This document shows, in pieces, positions 1-6,093 of a DNA stretch of 6,093 nt. Source of the DNA: Syntrophales bacterium. GTDB taxonomy: Bacteria; Desulfobacterota; Syntrophia; Syntrophales; UBA2192. The position numbers and the translations under genes are program-made. The notes beneath the pieces were generated by a model. The model worked only from the letters and a program-made list of their open reading frames with translations, ran no database searches and was not told where the DNA came from. The stretch spans positions 1 to 6,093 of the forward strand of contig JALOPC010000103.1 of assembly GCA_025454095.1 (NCBI GenBank), given 5' to 3'. Every line of letters starts with the position of its first letter. Position 1 is the stretch's first letter.

Positions 1-102
1 TTCCGCAACCACCCGGACCTCCGGCGCATCCTGCTGCCCGAGGATTTCGAGGGGCACCCGCTGCGGAAGGACTTCCCCCTGGAGGGAACGGGCAAGCCAT
101 GA
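1..102 (+). CDS. nuoC: NADH-quinone oxidoreductase subunit C, C-terminal fragment (5' truncated by window)
   Basis: The last 33 codons and TGA stop of a gene that enters from the left edge. The peptide contains [16 protein letters not shown], the conserved C-terminal signature of the NuoC/30-kDa subunit of complex I. NuoC is a peripheral-arm subunit that packs against NuoD in the quinone module and binds no cofactor. Its stop (100-102) overlaps the nuoD start by 4 bases (ATGA), which indicates translational coupling. nuoC and nuoD are therefore separate genes here, not fused as in E. coli nuoCD. Only the tail is visible, so nothing can be said about the N-terminus. Confidence 0.93.
   Translation, partial: FRNHPDLRRILLPEDFEGHPLRKDFPLEGTGKP
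81..86 (+). promoter_or_regulatory. Probable ribosome binding site of nuoD
   Basis: GGAGGG lies inside the 3' end of nuoC, 12 bases before the nuoD ATG. The spacing is longer than ideal, so nuoD probably also relies on coupling through the ATGA overlap with nuoC. Confidence 0.5.
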
Positions 103-1268
103 GCGCCGAGACCCTCAGCCTCAACCTGGGCCCCCAGCACCCGAGCACCCACGGGGTTCTGCGCGTCGTCCTCGAGCTCGACGGCGAGACCGTCGTCGAT
201 GCCCGCCCCGACATTGGCTTTCTGCACCGGGGCATCGAGAAGCTCGCCGAGAACCGAACGTACCACCAGGTCATCGTGCTCACCGACCGCCTCGACTACC
301 TGGCGGCCCTGAGCAACAACCTGGCCTACGTCCTGGCGGTGGAAAAGCTCATGGGCATCGAGGTCCCCCGGCGGGCCCGCTACGTCCGGGTGGCCCTGGC
401 GGAGCTGCAGCGGATCGCGAGCCACCTGTTCTGGCTCGGCACCCACGCCCACGACCTCGGGGCCATGACGCCCCTGTTCTACGCCCTGCGCGAGCGGGAG
501 GCCCTCATGGACATCTTCGAGACCCTCTCGGGCTCCCGCCTGACGCCGAGCTTTTTGCGGATCGGGGGCCTGGCGGCCGACATCGACGCCCGCTTCGTCG
601 ATTCCGTGCGGGCCTTCACGGACACCTTCCAGGGGCGGGTGGACGAGTACGAGACGCTGCTGACGCAAAACCCCATCTGGAAGTACCGCACGAAGGGGGT
701 CGGCGTCCTCGACGCGGGCGAGTGCATCCGCCTGGGCATCTCGGGGCCCATGCTGCGCAGCGCCGGGGCGCCCCTGGACCTCCGGAAGGCGCAACCGTAC
801 AGCTCTTACGACGAATTTCATTTTGAAATACCCACAGGAAAGGCGGGCGACGTCTACGACCGGTACCTCGTCCGCATCCGGGAGATGCGCGAGAGCGCCC
901 GCATCGCCCGGCAGGCCGTCGACGGTCTCCCCGAAGGGCCCTGGACGGCGGCGGGTTCGCCGGCCGTCTTCCCCGCGAAGGACGAGCTGAAGCACAGTAT
1001 CGCCGGCCTCATCCGGCATTTCGGCCTCGTCATGGAGGGCATGAAGCCCCCGGCGGGCGAGGTCTACCACGCCGTCGAGTCGCCGCGGGGCGAGCTGGGC
1101 TTCTACCTCGTCAGCGACGGCGGCCCCCGGCCCCTGCGGCTCAAGGTCCGCCCCCCGTCCTTCGTGAACCTCCAGGGCCTGGTGAAGATGATTCGCGGCA
1201 GGCTCCTGGCCGACGTGGTGGCCGTCATCGGGGCCGTGGACATCGTGCTGGCCGAGGTGGATCGGTAA
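99..1268 (+). CDS. nuoD: NADH-quinone oxidoreductase subunit D (49-kDa subunit)
   Basis: 389 residues, a normal length for an unfused NuoD. It forms the quinone-binding pocket at the junction of the peripheral arm and membrane arm, and cluster N2 of NuoB lies next to it. Visible signatures are GPQHPSTHG (11-19), [16 protein letters not shown] (42-57), TDRLDY (62-67), and RPPSFVNLQ near the C-terminus. The quinone-site residues line up exactly by spacing with Thermus Nqo4 His38/Tyr87/Asp139: His18, Tyr67 and Asp119. The protein ends in AEVDR, whereas the family usually ends in GEVDR; the C-terminal Arg is kept. The frame is intact, so the subunit is probably functional. The start is fixed by the 4-base overlap with nuoC and by the family's short N-terminus. 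The fold is related to the large subunit of [NiFe] hydrogenases, but the cysteine ligands for a NiFe site are absent, so it is not a hydrogenase. Confidence 0.97.
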   Translation: MSAETLSLNLGPQHPSTHGVLRVVLELDGETVVDARPDIGFLHRGIEKLAENRTYHQVIVLTDRLDYLAALSNNLAYVLAVEKLMGIEVPRRARYVRVALAELQRIASHLFWLGTHAHDLGAMTPLFYALREREALMDIFETLSGSRLTPSFLRIGGLAADIDARFVDSVRAFTDTFQGRVDEYETLLTQNPIWKYRTKGVGVLDAGECIRLGISGPMLRSAGAPLDLRKAQPYSSYDEFHFEIPTGKAGDVYDRYLVRIREMRESARIARQAVDGLPEGPWTAAGSPAVFPAKDELKHSIAGLIRHFGLVMEGMKPPAGEVYHAVESPRGELGFYLVSDGGPRPLRLKVRPPSFVNLQGLVKMIRGRLLADVVAVIGAVDIVLAEVDR

Positions 1269-1293
1269 AGAAGGCGAAAGGAAAGAAATTTAA

Positions 1294-1307
1294 CGGGCTG
1301 TCGCCCG
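1294..1307 (+). other. Small hairpin just downstream of nuoD
   Basis: A 5-bp GC stem (CGGGC 1294-1298, GCCCG 1303-1307) with a 4-base loop, 26 bases after the nuoD stop. It is not followed by a T-run, so it does not qualify as an intrinsic terminator. It could protect the 3' end of a processed nuoD transcript, but that is speculative. Confidence 0.3.
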
Positions 1308-1331
1308 GGAGTTGATTCATTAAATCGCGAT

Positions 1332-1502
1332 TGAGCGGGATTCTGGACTGCGAAGTTAGACGTGTTCTGGGTTACCGCTCTTCGCGAAGCGCAACGTCCG
1401 CAGCGCAAACTGTTTGAGCCCGAAGGGCGAGTTTTTGCGTCTGCAGTGCAGCGAGCGTTAGAGCGGTCCAAAACCGTCTATTCGCAGGAAGAATCCCGCT
1501 CA
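1332..1502. repeat. 171-bp imperfect palindromic element with 13-bp terminal inverted repeats (MITE-like or large structured RNA)
   Basis: It fills most of the gap between nuoD and nuoE. The ends are perfect inverted repeats: TGAGCGGGATTCT at 1332-1344 and its complement at 1490-1502. Pairing continues inward in step: 1348-1354 with 1481-1487 (CTGCGAA), 1357-1362 with 1475-1480 (TAGACG), 1364-1370 with 1468-1474 (one mismatch), 1374-1381 with 1460-1467 (ACCGCTCT), 1400-1403 with 1441-1444, 1404-1411 with 1430-1439 (2-base bulge), and a GCCC-GAA-GGGC tip at 1418-1428. GC is about 54% over 1281-1480 by hand count, lower than the flanking genes. No convincing reading frame lies inside and no clear target-site duplication flanks it. 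Such structure fits a non-autonomous miniature transposable element or a dispersed palindromic repeat. In the nuo mRNA it would fold into a long stem. The inverted repeat is certain; the mobile-element reading is inference. Confidence 0.8.
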
Positions 1503-1536
1503 TGAGCTGGTGAGCGACAGTCGACGAGGGACCCCC

Positions 1537-1545
1537 GAGGAAGGA
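1537..1545 (+). promoter_or_regulatory. Strong ribosome binding site of nuoE
   Basis: GAGGAAGGA lies 7 bases before the ATG at 1553. It decides that start: an in-frame TGA at 1511-1513 rules out a much longer protein, and an alternative ATG at 1546 opens only a five-codon frame. The strong site suits a gene that cannot rely on coupling to nuoD, which ends 284 bases upstream. Confidence 0.7.
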
Positions 1546-1552
1546 ATGCAGC

Positions 1553-2035
1553 ATGCGCAGTGAACTGGTTCATCAATTTTCGGAAGAGCAGATGGCGAAA
1601 GTGGACGCCGTAATCGAGGCGCACCGCAAGGTGCCCGGTTCCCTGCTCGTGGCGCTCGAGAAGGCGCAGGACATCACCTTGTACCTGCCCGTGAACCTCC
1701 AGCGCTACATCGCCGCCGGGATGGGGATCCCCCCGAGCAAGGTTTCCGGGGTGGTGACCTTCTACTCCTACTTCAGCACCGTCCCGCGGGGGCGCAAGGT
1801 CGTCAAGGTCTGCAGCGGGACCGCCTGCTACGTGAAGCGCTCCGGCGAGATCATGGACCGGCTCAAGCAGAAGATCGGCGTCGGGGAAGGGGAGGTCTCC
1901 GCCGACGGCGAGTACTCCATCGAGGAGGTCCGCTGCCTGGGGGCCTGCGGCCTGGCCCCCGTCGTCGTCATCGGCGAGGAGACCTTCGGCCTCATCGACC
2001 CGGAACACGTGGAAGAGATCATCGAAAAAACCTGA
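1553..2035 (+). CDS. nuoE: NADH-quinone oxidoreductase subunit E (24-kDa type), thioredoxin-like [2Fe-2S] protein, HndA/HydC-like
   Basis: 160 residues, the usual length for NuoE and for HndA/HydC. The N-terminal part (about 1-75) is the helical domain, with the typical stretch IPPSKVSGVVTFYSYF (59-74). The C-terminal part (about 82-160) is the thioredoxin-like [2Fe-2S] domain. The four ligands of the N1a-type cluster are all present: Cys87-x4-Cys92 (VCSGTAC) and Cys128-x3-Cys132 (RCLGAC). NuoE sits on NuoF next to the FMN. Its cluster is off the main electron path in complex I, while in bifurcating hydrogenases the matching HydC cluster takes part in the split electron path. It is followed after 17 bases by the HndB-like gene, which points to the HndABC-type module rather than a plain NuoEFG. 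Not a fragment; no frameshift seen. Confidence 0.94.
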   Translation: MRSELVHQFSEEQMAKVDAVIEAHRKVPGSLLVALEKAQDITLYLPVNLQRYIAAGMGIPPSKVSGVVTFYSYFSTVPRGRKVVKVCSGTACYVKRSGEIMDRLKQKIGVGEGEVSADGEYSIEEVRCLGACGLAPVVVIGEETFGLIDPEHVEEIIEKT

Positions 2036-2052
2036 AACCGGGGTGAACGTGC

Positions 2053-2445
2053 ATGACCATCAAGGAATTGAGTGAAATCAAGGAAACCTACATCGACGAG
2101 CGCAAGAGGGAGCTCGAGGAGGGCGTGGCGACCGTCGACGTCCACATGGGCACCTGCGGCATCGCCGCCGGGGGCCGCAACGTCTTTTCTGCCCTGCAGG
2201 GGGAGATCGAGCGCCTCGGGGTCGCCAACGTGAAGCTGCGCGTCACGGGCTGCGCGGGGCTCTGCAGCATGGAGCCCATGATCACCGTGCATCTTCCCGG
2301 GCAGACGCCCGTCAAGTACGGCAAGCTCGACGCCGCGAAGACCCGGGAGATCTTCTACAGCCACATCCTCGGCGGGCACCCGAAGGCGGAGTACGCCATC
2401 GGGCAGGGCCTCGAGAAACCGCAGAAACGGGTGGAGATCGAATGA
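2053..2445 (+). CDS. HndB-like (2Fe-2S) ferredoxin-domain protein, extra subunit between NuoE and NuoF
   Basis: 130 residues, soluble, no signal peptide or membrane segment. Residues about 4-24 form a charged helix. Residues about 28-108 look like the thioredoxin-like [2Fe-2S] domain found at the C-terminus of NuoE and in HndB of NADP-reducing hydrogenases: MGTCGIAAGGR (32-42), then VTGCAGLCSMEP (64-75), then a PVKYGKL strand. Cys35, Cys67 and Cys71 are present, but the second cysteine of the C-x4-C pair is Gly40, so only three of four canonical ligands are seen. A GGGGTGA ribosome site (2040-2046) precedes the ATG by 6 bases. The stop overlaps the nuoF start by 4 bases (ATGA), so the two are probably made together. 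It likely is an accessory subunit of the NuoE/F/G module. Whether it binds a cluster is open. E. coli complex I has no counterpart. Confidence 0.85.
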   Translation: MTIKELSEIKETYIDERKRELEEGVATVDVHMGTCGIAAGGRNVFSALQGEIERLGVANVKLRVTGCAGLCSMEPMITVHLPGQTPVKYGKLDAAKTREIFYSHILGGHPKAEYAIGQGLEKPQKRVEIE

Positions 2446-4229
2446 TCTCGTCGGTCAGCAAGATCGCCTACTGCGCGAGCCGGAGCTGCAAGTTCCGCAA
2501 GCCCATCGACGTGCGCTCGCTGCTGCAGAAGGCCCTCGACGAACTGGGCTACCGCGACCGGATCGGCCTCGTCGAGACGGAGTGCCTGATCTCGTGCTAC
2601 CAGGGCCCCTCGATCATGTTCCTGCCGGGCGGGAAGGTCTTCCAGGTGCTCTCGGAGGAGCACTTCACGGAGACGCTGAAGGGCTTCTTCGCCTCGCTGC
2701 AGCACCCCACCTCGCCGCTGCTGAGCGAGCCCCGCACCGAGAAGGAGATCCCGGGGATCGAGCACCTGGACTTCTTCGCGAAGCAGCAGCTCATCGTGCT
2801 GCGCAATCGCGGCCACATCGACGCCGAGGCGATCGAGGAGTACATCGCCCACGACGGCTACCTCGCGCTTTACAAGGCGCTGACGGCCATGACGCCCGAG
2901 GAGGTCATCGGCGAGGTGAAGCTCTCGGGCCTGCGCGGCCGGGGCGGCGCGGGCTTCCCCACGGGCACAAAATGGGAGGAGGCGCGCAAGTACGCCACTT
3001 TTCCGAAGTACGTCATCTGCAACGGCGACGAGGGCGACCCCGGCGCCTTCATGGACCGCAGCGTCATGGAGTCGGACCCCCACGCCGTCCTGGAGGGGAT
3101 GATCGTCTGCGGCTACGCCATCGGCGCCCGCCGCGGCTACATCTACGTCCGCGCCGAGTACCCCCTGGCCATCCGGATGCTGCGGACGGCCATCGACCGG
3201 GCCCGCGAGAAGGGCTTCCTGGGCCGCAACATCCTGGGCACGGGGTTCGACTTCGACATCGACATCTACCCCGGCGCGGGGGCCTTCGTCTGCGGCGAGT
3301 CGACGGCGCTCATGTATTCCATCGAGGGAAAGCGCGGCATGCCGCGCATCAAGCCGCCCCGCTCCACCGAGTCGGGCCTCTGGGGAAAGCCCACGTGCCT
3401 CAACAACGTGGAGACCTTCGCCAACGTTCCCCAGGTCATCCTCAACGGGGGCGCGTGGTTCCGCTCCATTGGCACGGAGGACAGCACGGGCACGAAGGTC
3501 TTCTCCCTGACGGGGGCCGTGAAAAACGTGGGTCTCGTGGAGGTGCCCATGGGGACGGACCTGCGGACGATCATCTTCGAGATCGGCGGCGGCATCCGGG
3601 GCAACGCCCGCTTCAAGGCCGTCCAACTCGGCGGGCCCTCGGGCGGGTGCCTGACGGAGCAGCACCTTCACCTGCCGGTGACCTTCGACTCGCTGCAGGA
3701 CGCAGGCGCCATGATGGGCTCGGGCGGCGTCGTCGTCATGGACGACACGAACTGCATGGTGGACGTGGCCCGTTTCTTCACGCAGTTCAGCGTCGACGAG
3801 TCCTGCGGCAAGTGCGTCCCCTGCCGCGTGGGCCTCAAGGTCATGCTGGGCACGCTGGAGAAGATCATCGTCGGGCAGGGGGAGCCCTCGGACCTGGCGC
3901 TGCTGGAGAGGCAGGCCAACCACATCGCCGCCACCTCCCACTGCGGCCTCGGGCAGGCGGCGCCCAACCCCGTCCTGAGCACCCTGCGCTACTTCCACGA
4001 CGAGTACGAGGCCCACATCCGCGAGAAACGCTGCCCGGCGCTGGTCTGCACGGACCTCATCCGCTTCGAGGTCGACGCGGAGGCCTGCAAGCGCTGCGGG
4101 CTCTGCGCGAAGGTCTGCCCCGTCGACGCCATCACCTGGCAGAAGAAGGAGGTGGCCGTCCTGCACCGCGAGCGCTGCATCCGCTGCAAGTCCTGCATCC
4201 GGGCCTGCAAGTTCAAGGCGATCCACTAG
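2442..4229 (+). CDS. nuoF: NADH-quinone oxidoreductase subunit F, HydB/HndC-type with extra Fe-S domains
   Basis: 595 residues, well above the roughly 440 of canonical NuoF because of two added domains. Residues 1-85: thioredoxin-like [2Fe-2S] domain with Cys11-x4-Cys16 and Cys48-x3-Cys52. Core: FMN/NAD(P)H-binding fold with GLRGRGGAGFPTGTKW (163-178), NGDEGDPGAFMDR (194-206), CGESTALMYSIEGKRG (284-299) and SGLWGKPT (311-318). Next comes the SLBB region, then the N3 [4Fe-4S] domain with Cys455-x2-Cys458-x2-Cys461 and Cys501. Residues about 540-595: 2x[4Fe-4S] ferredoxin domain, Cys549/552/555/559 and Cys579/582/585/589. A linker carries Cys531 and Cys536. It oxidises NAD(P)H at FMN and is the electron entry subunit. 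The domain order is that of HydB/HndC in bifurcating hydrogenases; the nuo context makes it NuoF. GGTGGAG (2430-2436) supports the start, which overlaps the preceding gene by 4 bases. Acidic NADH-site residues of canonical NuoF are changed to Asp199 and Ser287. Confidence 0.95.
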   Translation: MISSVSKIAYCASRSCKFRKPIDVRSLLQKALDELGYRDRIGLVETECLISCYQGPSIMFLPGGKVFQVLSEEHFTETLKGFFASLQHPTSPLLSEPRTEKEIPGIEHLDFFAKQQLIVLRNRGHIDAEAIEEYIAHDGYLALYKALTAMTPEEVIGEVKLSGLRGRGGAGFPTGTKWEEARKYATFPKYVICNGDEGDPGAFMDRSVMESDPHAVLEGMIVCGYAIGARRGYIYVRAEYPLAIRMLRTAIDRAREKGFLGRNILGTGFDFDIDIYPGAGAFVCGESTALMYSIEGKRGMPRIKPPRSTESGLWGKPTCLNNVETFANVPQVILNGGAWFRSIGTEDSTGTKVFSLTGAVKNVGLVEVPMGTDLRTIIFEIGGGIRGNARFKAVQLGGPSGGCLTEQHLHLPVTFDSLQDAGAMMGSGGVVVMDDTNCMVDVARFFTQFSVDESCGKCVPCRVGLKVMLGTLEKIIVGQGEPSDLALLERQANHIAATSHCGLGQAAPNPVLSTLRYFHDEYEAHIREKRCPALVCTDLIRFEVDAEACKRCGLCAKVCPVDAITWQKKEVAVLHRERCIRCKSCIRACKFKAIH

Positions 4230-4238
4230 AGGCAACCC

Positions 4239-6093
4239 ATGATCACCCTGAAAGTCAACGACATCGAGGTCACCGTTCCCCGGGGGAGCACCATCCTGCA
4301 GGCCGCGGAGAAGGCCGGCGTCTTCGTCCCGACGCTGTGCCACGACAGGCGGATCACCCCCTACGGGGCCTGCCGCCTCTGCGTCGTCGAGGACAGAAAA
4401 AAGCCGGGCAACCTGATCCCGTCGTGCTTCACCCCTGCGCGTGACCGGATGGAGATCCTTACCGAAACCCCCGCCGTGCTCGACGCCGTGCGGACCCAGC
4501 TCCAGCTCATCCTCGTGAACCACCCCCTGGACTGCCCCGTCTGCGACAAGGCGGGCGAGTGCACCCTGCAGGACCTGGTCATCCGCTACGACATCGCCGA
4601 GGCCCCCTTCGGGACGGAGCGCTTCGCGCGCTACGTGGACCGCCGCTCGCCGCTCATCGAGCGCGACATGACCCGCTGCGTCCTGTGCGGCCGCTGCGTC
4701 CGGATCTGCGGCGAGCTGCAGGGCCGCGACGAGCTGGAGTTTCTCCACCGGGGCTACAAGACGGTCGTGGGGACCGACGGGGGCCGGGCCCTCGACTGCG
4801 ACTTCTGCGGGCTCTGCGTTTCCACGTGCCCCGTGGGCGCGCTCAACGACAAGCTCTTCAAGGACCGGACCCGCGTCTGGAAGATCCGCAGGGAGGCTTC
4901 CGTCTGCAGCCACTGCGGCCTGGCCTGCCGGGCCGATTTCCACCTCGAGGAGGGACGGCTGCGGCGCGTGACGCCGGCCGCCCCGGCGGCGGGCGAGAAG
5001 GGGCTGCTCTGTGCGAGGGGCCAGTTCGGCTGGCGTGCCTTCGAGAGCCCGTCCCGTCTCGGTGCCCCGCAGGTGCGCAGGGACGGGGCGCTGCGCGAGG
5101 CAGGCTGGAACGAGGCCATCGGCCATGCCGCGAAGGCCCTCGACGCCGTCCGGCGCTCGCACGGTGCGGAGTCGATCGCCCTGCTGACGGCGGATCACCT
5201 CACCACGGAGGAGGCCGCGGCCTGGGCCGCTTTCTGGCGCGACACCCTCGGCGGCGGCCCGATCGGCTCGATCCAGGCGGGCGGGTACCGCCGGATCCTC
5301 GAAATCCTGGCCGGCGCCCGGGGTGCGCGGGTTGCGGGGGGGACCCCCCGGGATCTCGACGAGGCGGAGGCCCTCGTTGTCCTGGGAGGCGGGGCCGCCG
5401 AGCTGCACCCCGTGCTCAAGCCCCTCGTCAACGGCTGGATGAGAAAAGGGGACAAGGACCTTGCCGTCGTCTCGTCCTGGCCCGACACCCTCACGCGGCG
5501 GGCCACGCTGCCCCTCACCGTGGCTCCCGGCCTGGTGGAGGAATTCTGCGCCGAGCTTCTCGAGGCGCTCGGCCCGGAGAGGACAAAACCCCCGGCCGAA
5601 CTGGCCCGGTTCGGCATCGACTCCTGCGCCCTTGCCCGCCTCATCGGCCTGCTCGAGGAAAAGCGGGACATCACGGTGCTCGTCGCGCCGGATCCCTGCG
5701 GGGACAACCGGCAGAAGGCGCGCCTGGCGGCTTTCCTGCAGGACCGGGTCCGGGCCGTCCTGCCCCTGGGCGGGCAGGTCAACAGCGCCGGCGCCGTGCT
5801 CGAGGCGGGCTTCACCTCCGGCAACGGAGTCGGCAACGGGCCGTCGCTCATCGAGGCGATCGAAACCGGCCGCATCCGCGCGCTCTACCTCCTGGGCGAG
5901 GACCCCCTCGAGAGCCTGCCGGACCCGCAGCGAGTGCGCGCGGCGCTGGAGAAGCTCGACTGCATCGTCTGCCAGGGGCCCTTCGAGACGGCCGTCACCG
6001 GTCTTGCGCACGCGGTCCTGCCCGCGGCCCTCCTCCACGAGAAGCGCGGTTCCGTCCTGTCGCTTCTGGGGGAGACGCGCACCCTGCGCCCCG
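4239..6093 (+). CDS. nuoG: NADH-quinone oxidoreductase subunit G, N-terminal 618 residues (3' truncated by window)
   Basis: The frame opens at ATG 4239, 9 bases after the nuoF stop, with AGAGG at 4228-4232, and stays open to the right edge. Domains in order: plant-type [2Fe-2S] (Cys34, 45, 48, 63); His-Cys3 [4Fe-4S] NHPLDCPVCDKAGEC (His95, Cys99, 102, 108); two complete ferredoxin motifs, Cys147/150/153/157 and Cys187/190/193/197; an N7/formate-dehydrogenase-type motif Cys223-x2-Cys226-x3-Cys230 with Cys258; then a molybdopterin-oxidoreductase-like region from about 265 on, including LYLLGEDPLE (549-558). I see no Cys or Sec at the expected metal ligand region, so this part is probably structural, as in other NuoG proteins. 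It carries electrons from NuoF towards NuoI and NuoB. The paired CxxCxxCxxxC motifs look like HydA or formate dehydrogenase rather than E. coli NuoG. A formate dehydrogenase subunit is the main alternative, but operon position and lack of a metal ligand favour NuoG. The usual length is about 800-900 residues, so the end lies outside. Confidence 0.92.
   Translation, partial: MITLKVNDIEVTVPRGSTILQAAEKAGVFVPTLCHDRRITPYGACRLCVVEDRKKPGNLIPSCFTPARDRMEILTETPAVLDAVRTQLQLILVNHPLDCPVCDKAGECTLQDLVIRYDIAEAPFGTERFARYVDRRSPLIERDMTRCVLCGRCVRICGELQGRDELEFLHRGYKTVVGTDGGRALDCDFCGLCVSTCPVGALNDKLFKDRTRVWKIRREASVCSHCGLACRADFHLEEGRLRRVTPAAPAAGEKGLLCARGQFGWRAFESPSRLGAPQVRRDGALREAGWNEAIGHAAKALDAVRRSHGAESIALLTADHLTTEEAAAWAAFWRDTLGGGPIGSIQAGGYRRILEILAGARGARVAGGTPRDLDEAEALVVLGGGAAELHPVLKPLVNGWMRKGDKDLAVVSSWPDTLTRRATLPLTVAPGLVEEFCAELLEALGPERTKPPAELARFGIDSCALARLIGLLEEKRDITVLVAPDPCGDNRQKARLAAFLQDRVRAVLPLGGQVNSAGAVLEAGFTSGNGVGNGPSLIEAIETGRIRALYLLGEDPLESLPDPQRVRAALEKLDCIVCQGPFETAVTGLAHAVLPAALLHEKRGSVLSLLGETRTLRP

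Noticed and set aside
1404..1439. Possible intrinsic terminator: GC hairpin followed by TTTTT (1432-1436)
   Set aside because: The T-run falls inside the larger stem (1404-1411 pairs with 1430-1439), the GC stem is only 4 bp, and three bases (GAG) separate it from the Ts. A strong terminator here would cut off the essential downstream nuo genes. Transcript-end mapping would settle it.
1320..1515. Target-site duplication around the palindromic element
   Set aside because: The bases flanking the terminal repeats (CGAT on the left, TGAG on the right) do not match beyond chance, so insertion by a particular transposase family cannot be claimed.
1372..1554. A 60-codon minus-strand frame inside the palindromic element
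   Set aside because: It lies mostly within the inverted repeat, has no convincing ribosome site, and runs opposite to the operon. Palindromic repeats often give such spurious short frames.
2582..4444. A 620-codon plus-strand frame overlapping nuoF and the start of nuoG
   Set aside because: It is an out-of-frame shadow rich in Arg, His, Gly and Pro, typical of GC-rich frameshifted translation, and it crosses the nuoF/nuoG boundary.
2355..6038. A 1227-codon open frame on the minus strand opposite nuoF and nuoG
   Set aside because: The plus strand encodes unmistakable NuoF and NuoG with all their motifs. In GC-rich genes the strong G/C bias at third codon positions removes stops from one antisense frame. 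The antisense translation is low-complexity (rich in A, G, R, L, D, V) with no recognisable domain.
4239..6093. The last gene as a catalytic formate dehydrogenase or an [FeFe] hydrogenase large subunit
   Set aside because: The cluster set resembles both, but no Cys/Sec metal ligand of formate dehydrogenase and no H-cluster motifs are visible in the 618 residues, and the gene lies in a nuo operon directly after nuoF.

Overview
The window is one strand of a complex I (nuo) operon from a GC-rich bacterium. Coding regions are about two-thirds G+C. All genes read left to right: the 3' end of nuoC, then nuoD, a 284-bp gap holding a large palindromic element, nuoE, a small HndB-like ferredoxin-domain gene, nuoF, and the first 618 codons of nuoG. 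I see no tRNA, rRNA, CRISPR array, transposase gene or convincing terminator.

The best guess for the host is an anaerobic or facultative member of the former Deltaproteobacteria (Desulfobacterota, syntroph- or Geobacter-like). This is inference. It rests on separate nuoC and nuoD genes, on NuoE/F/G subunits that resemble bifurcating [FeFe]-hydrogenase subunits, and on high GC. No marker gene fixes the taxon.

Region by region: positions 1-1268 encode the NuoC tail and NuoD, the Q-module subunits that carry the quinone site. Positions 1269-1552 are lower in GC (about 54% by hand count over 1281-1480) and contain a 171-bp imperfect palindrome with 13-bp perfect terminal inverted repeats. Positions 1553-6093 encode the electron-input module. 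NuoE carries one [2Fe-2S] motif. The HndB-like protein carries three cysteines of a four-cysteine pattern. NuoF carries an extra N-terminal [2Fe-2S] domain and an extra C-terminal 2x[4Fe-4S] ferredoxin domain around the usual FMN/NAD(P)H/N3 core. NuoG carries [2Fe-2S], His-Cys3, two full ferredoxin-type [4Fe-4S] motifs and an N7-type motif.

Together NuoE/F/G would take electrons from NAD(P)H at the FMN of NuoF and pass them along Fe-S clusters to the quinone site in NuoD. The gene order and domain make-up of the input module match the HndABC/HydABC family (NADP-reducing and electron-bifurcating hydrogenases) better than canonical E. coli NuoEFG. That raises the possibility of a ferredoxin-linked or reversible complex I. 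Two acidic residues at the NADH site of canonical NuoF are also changed here.
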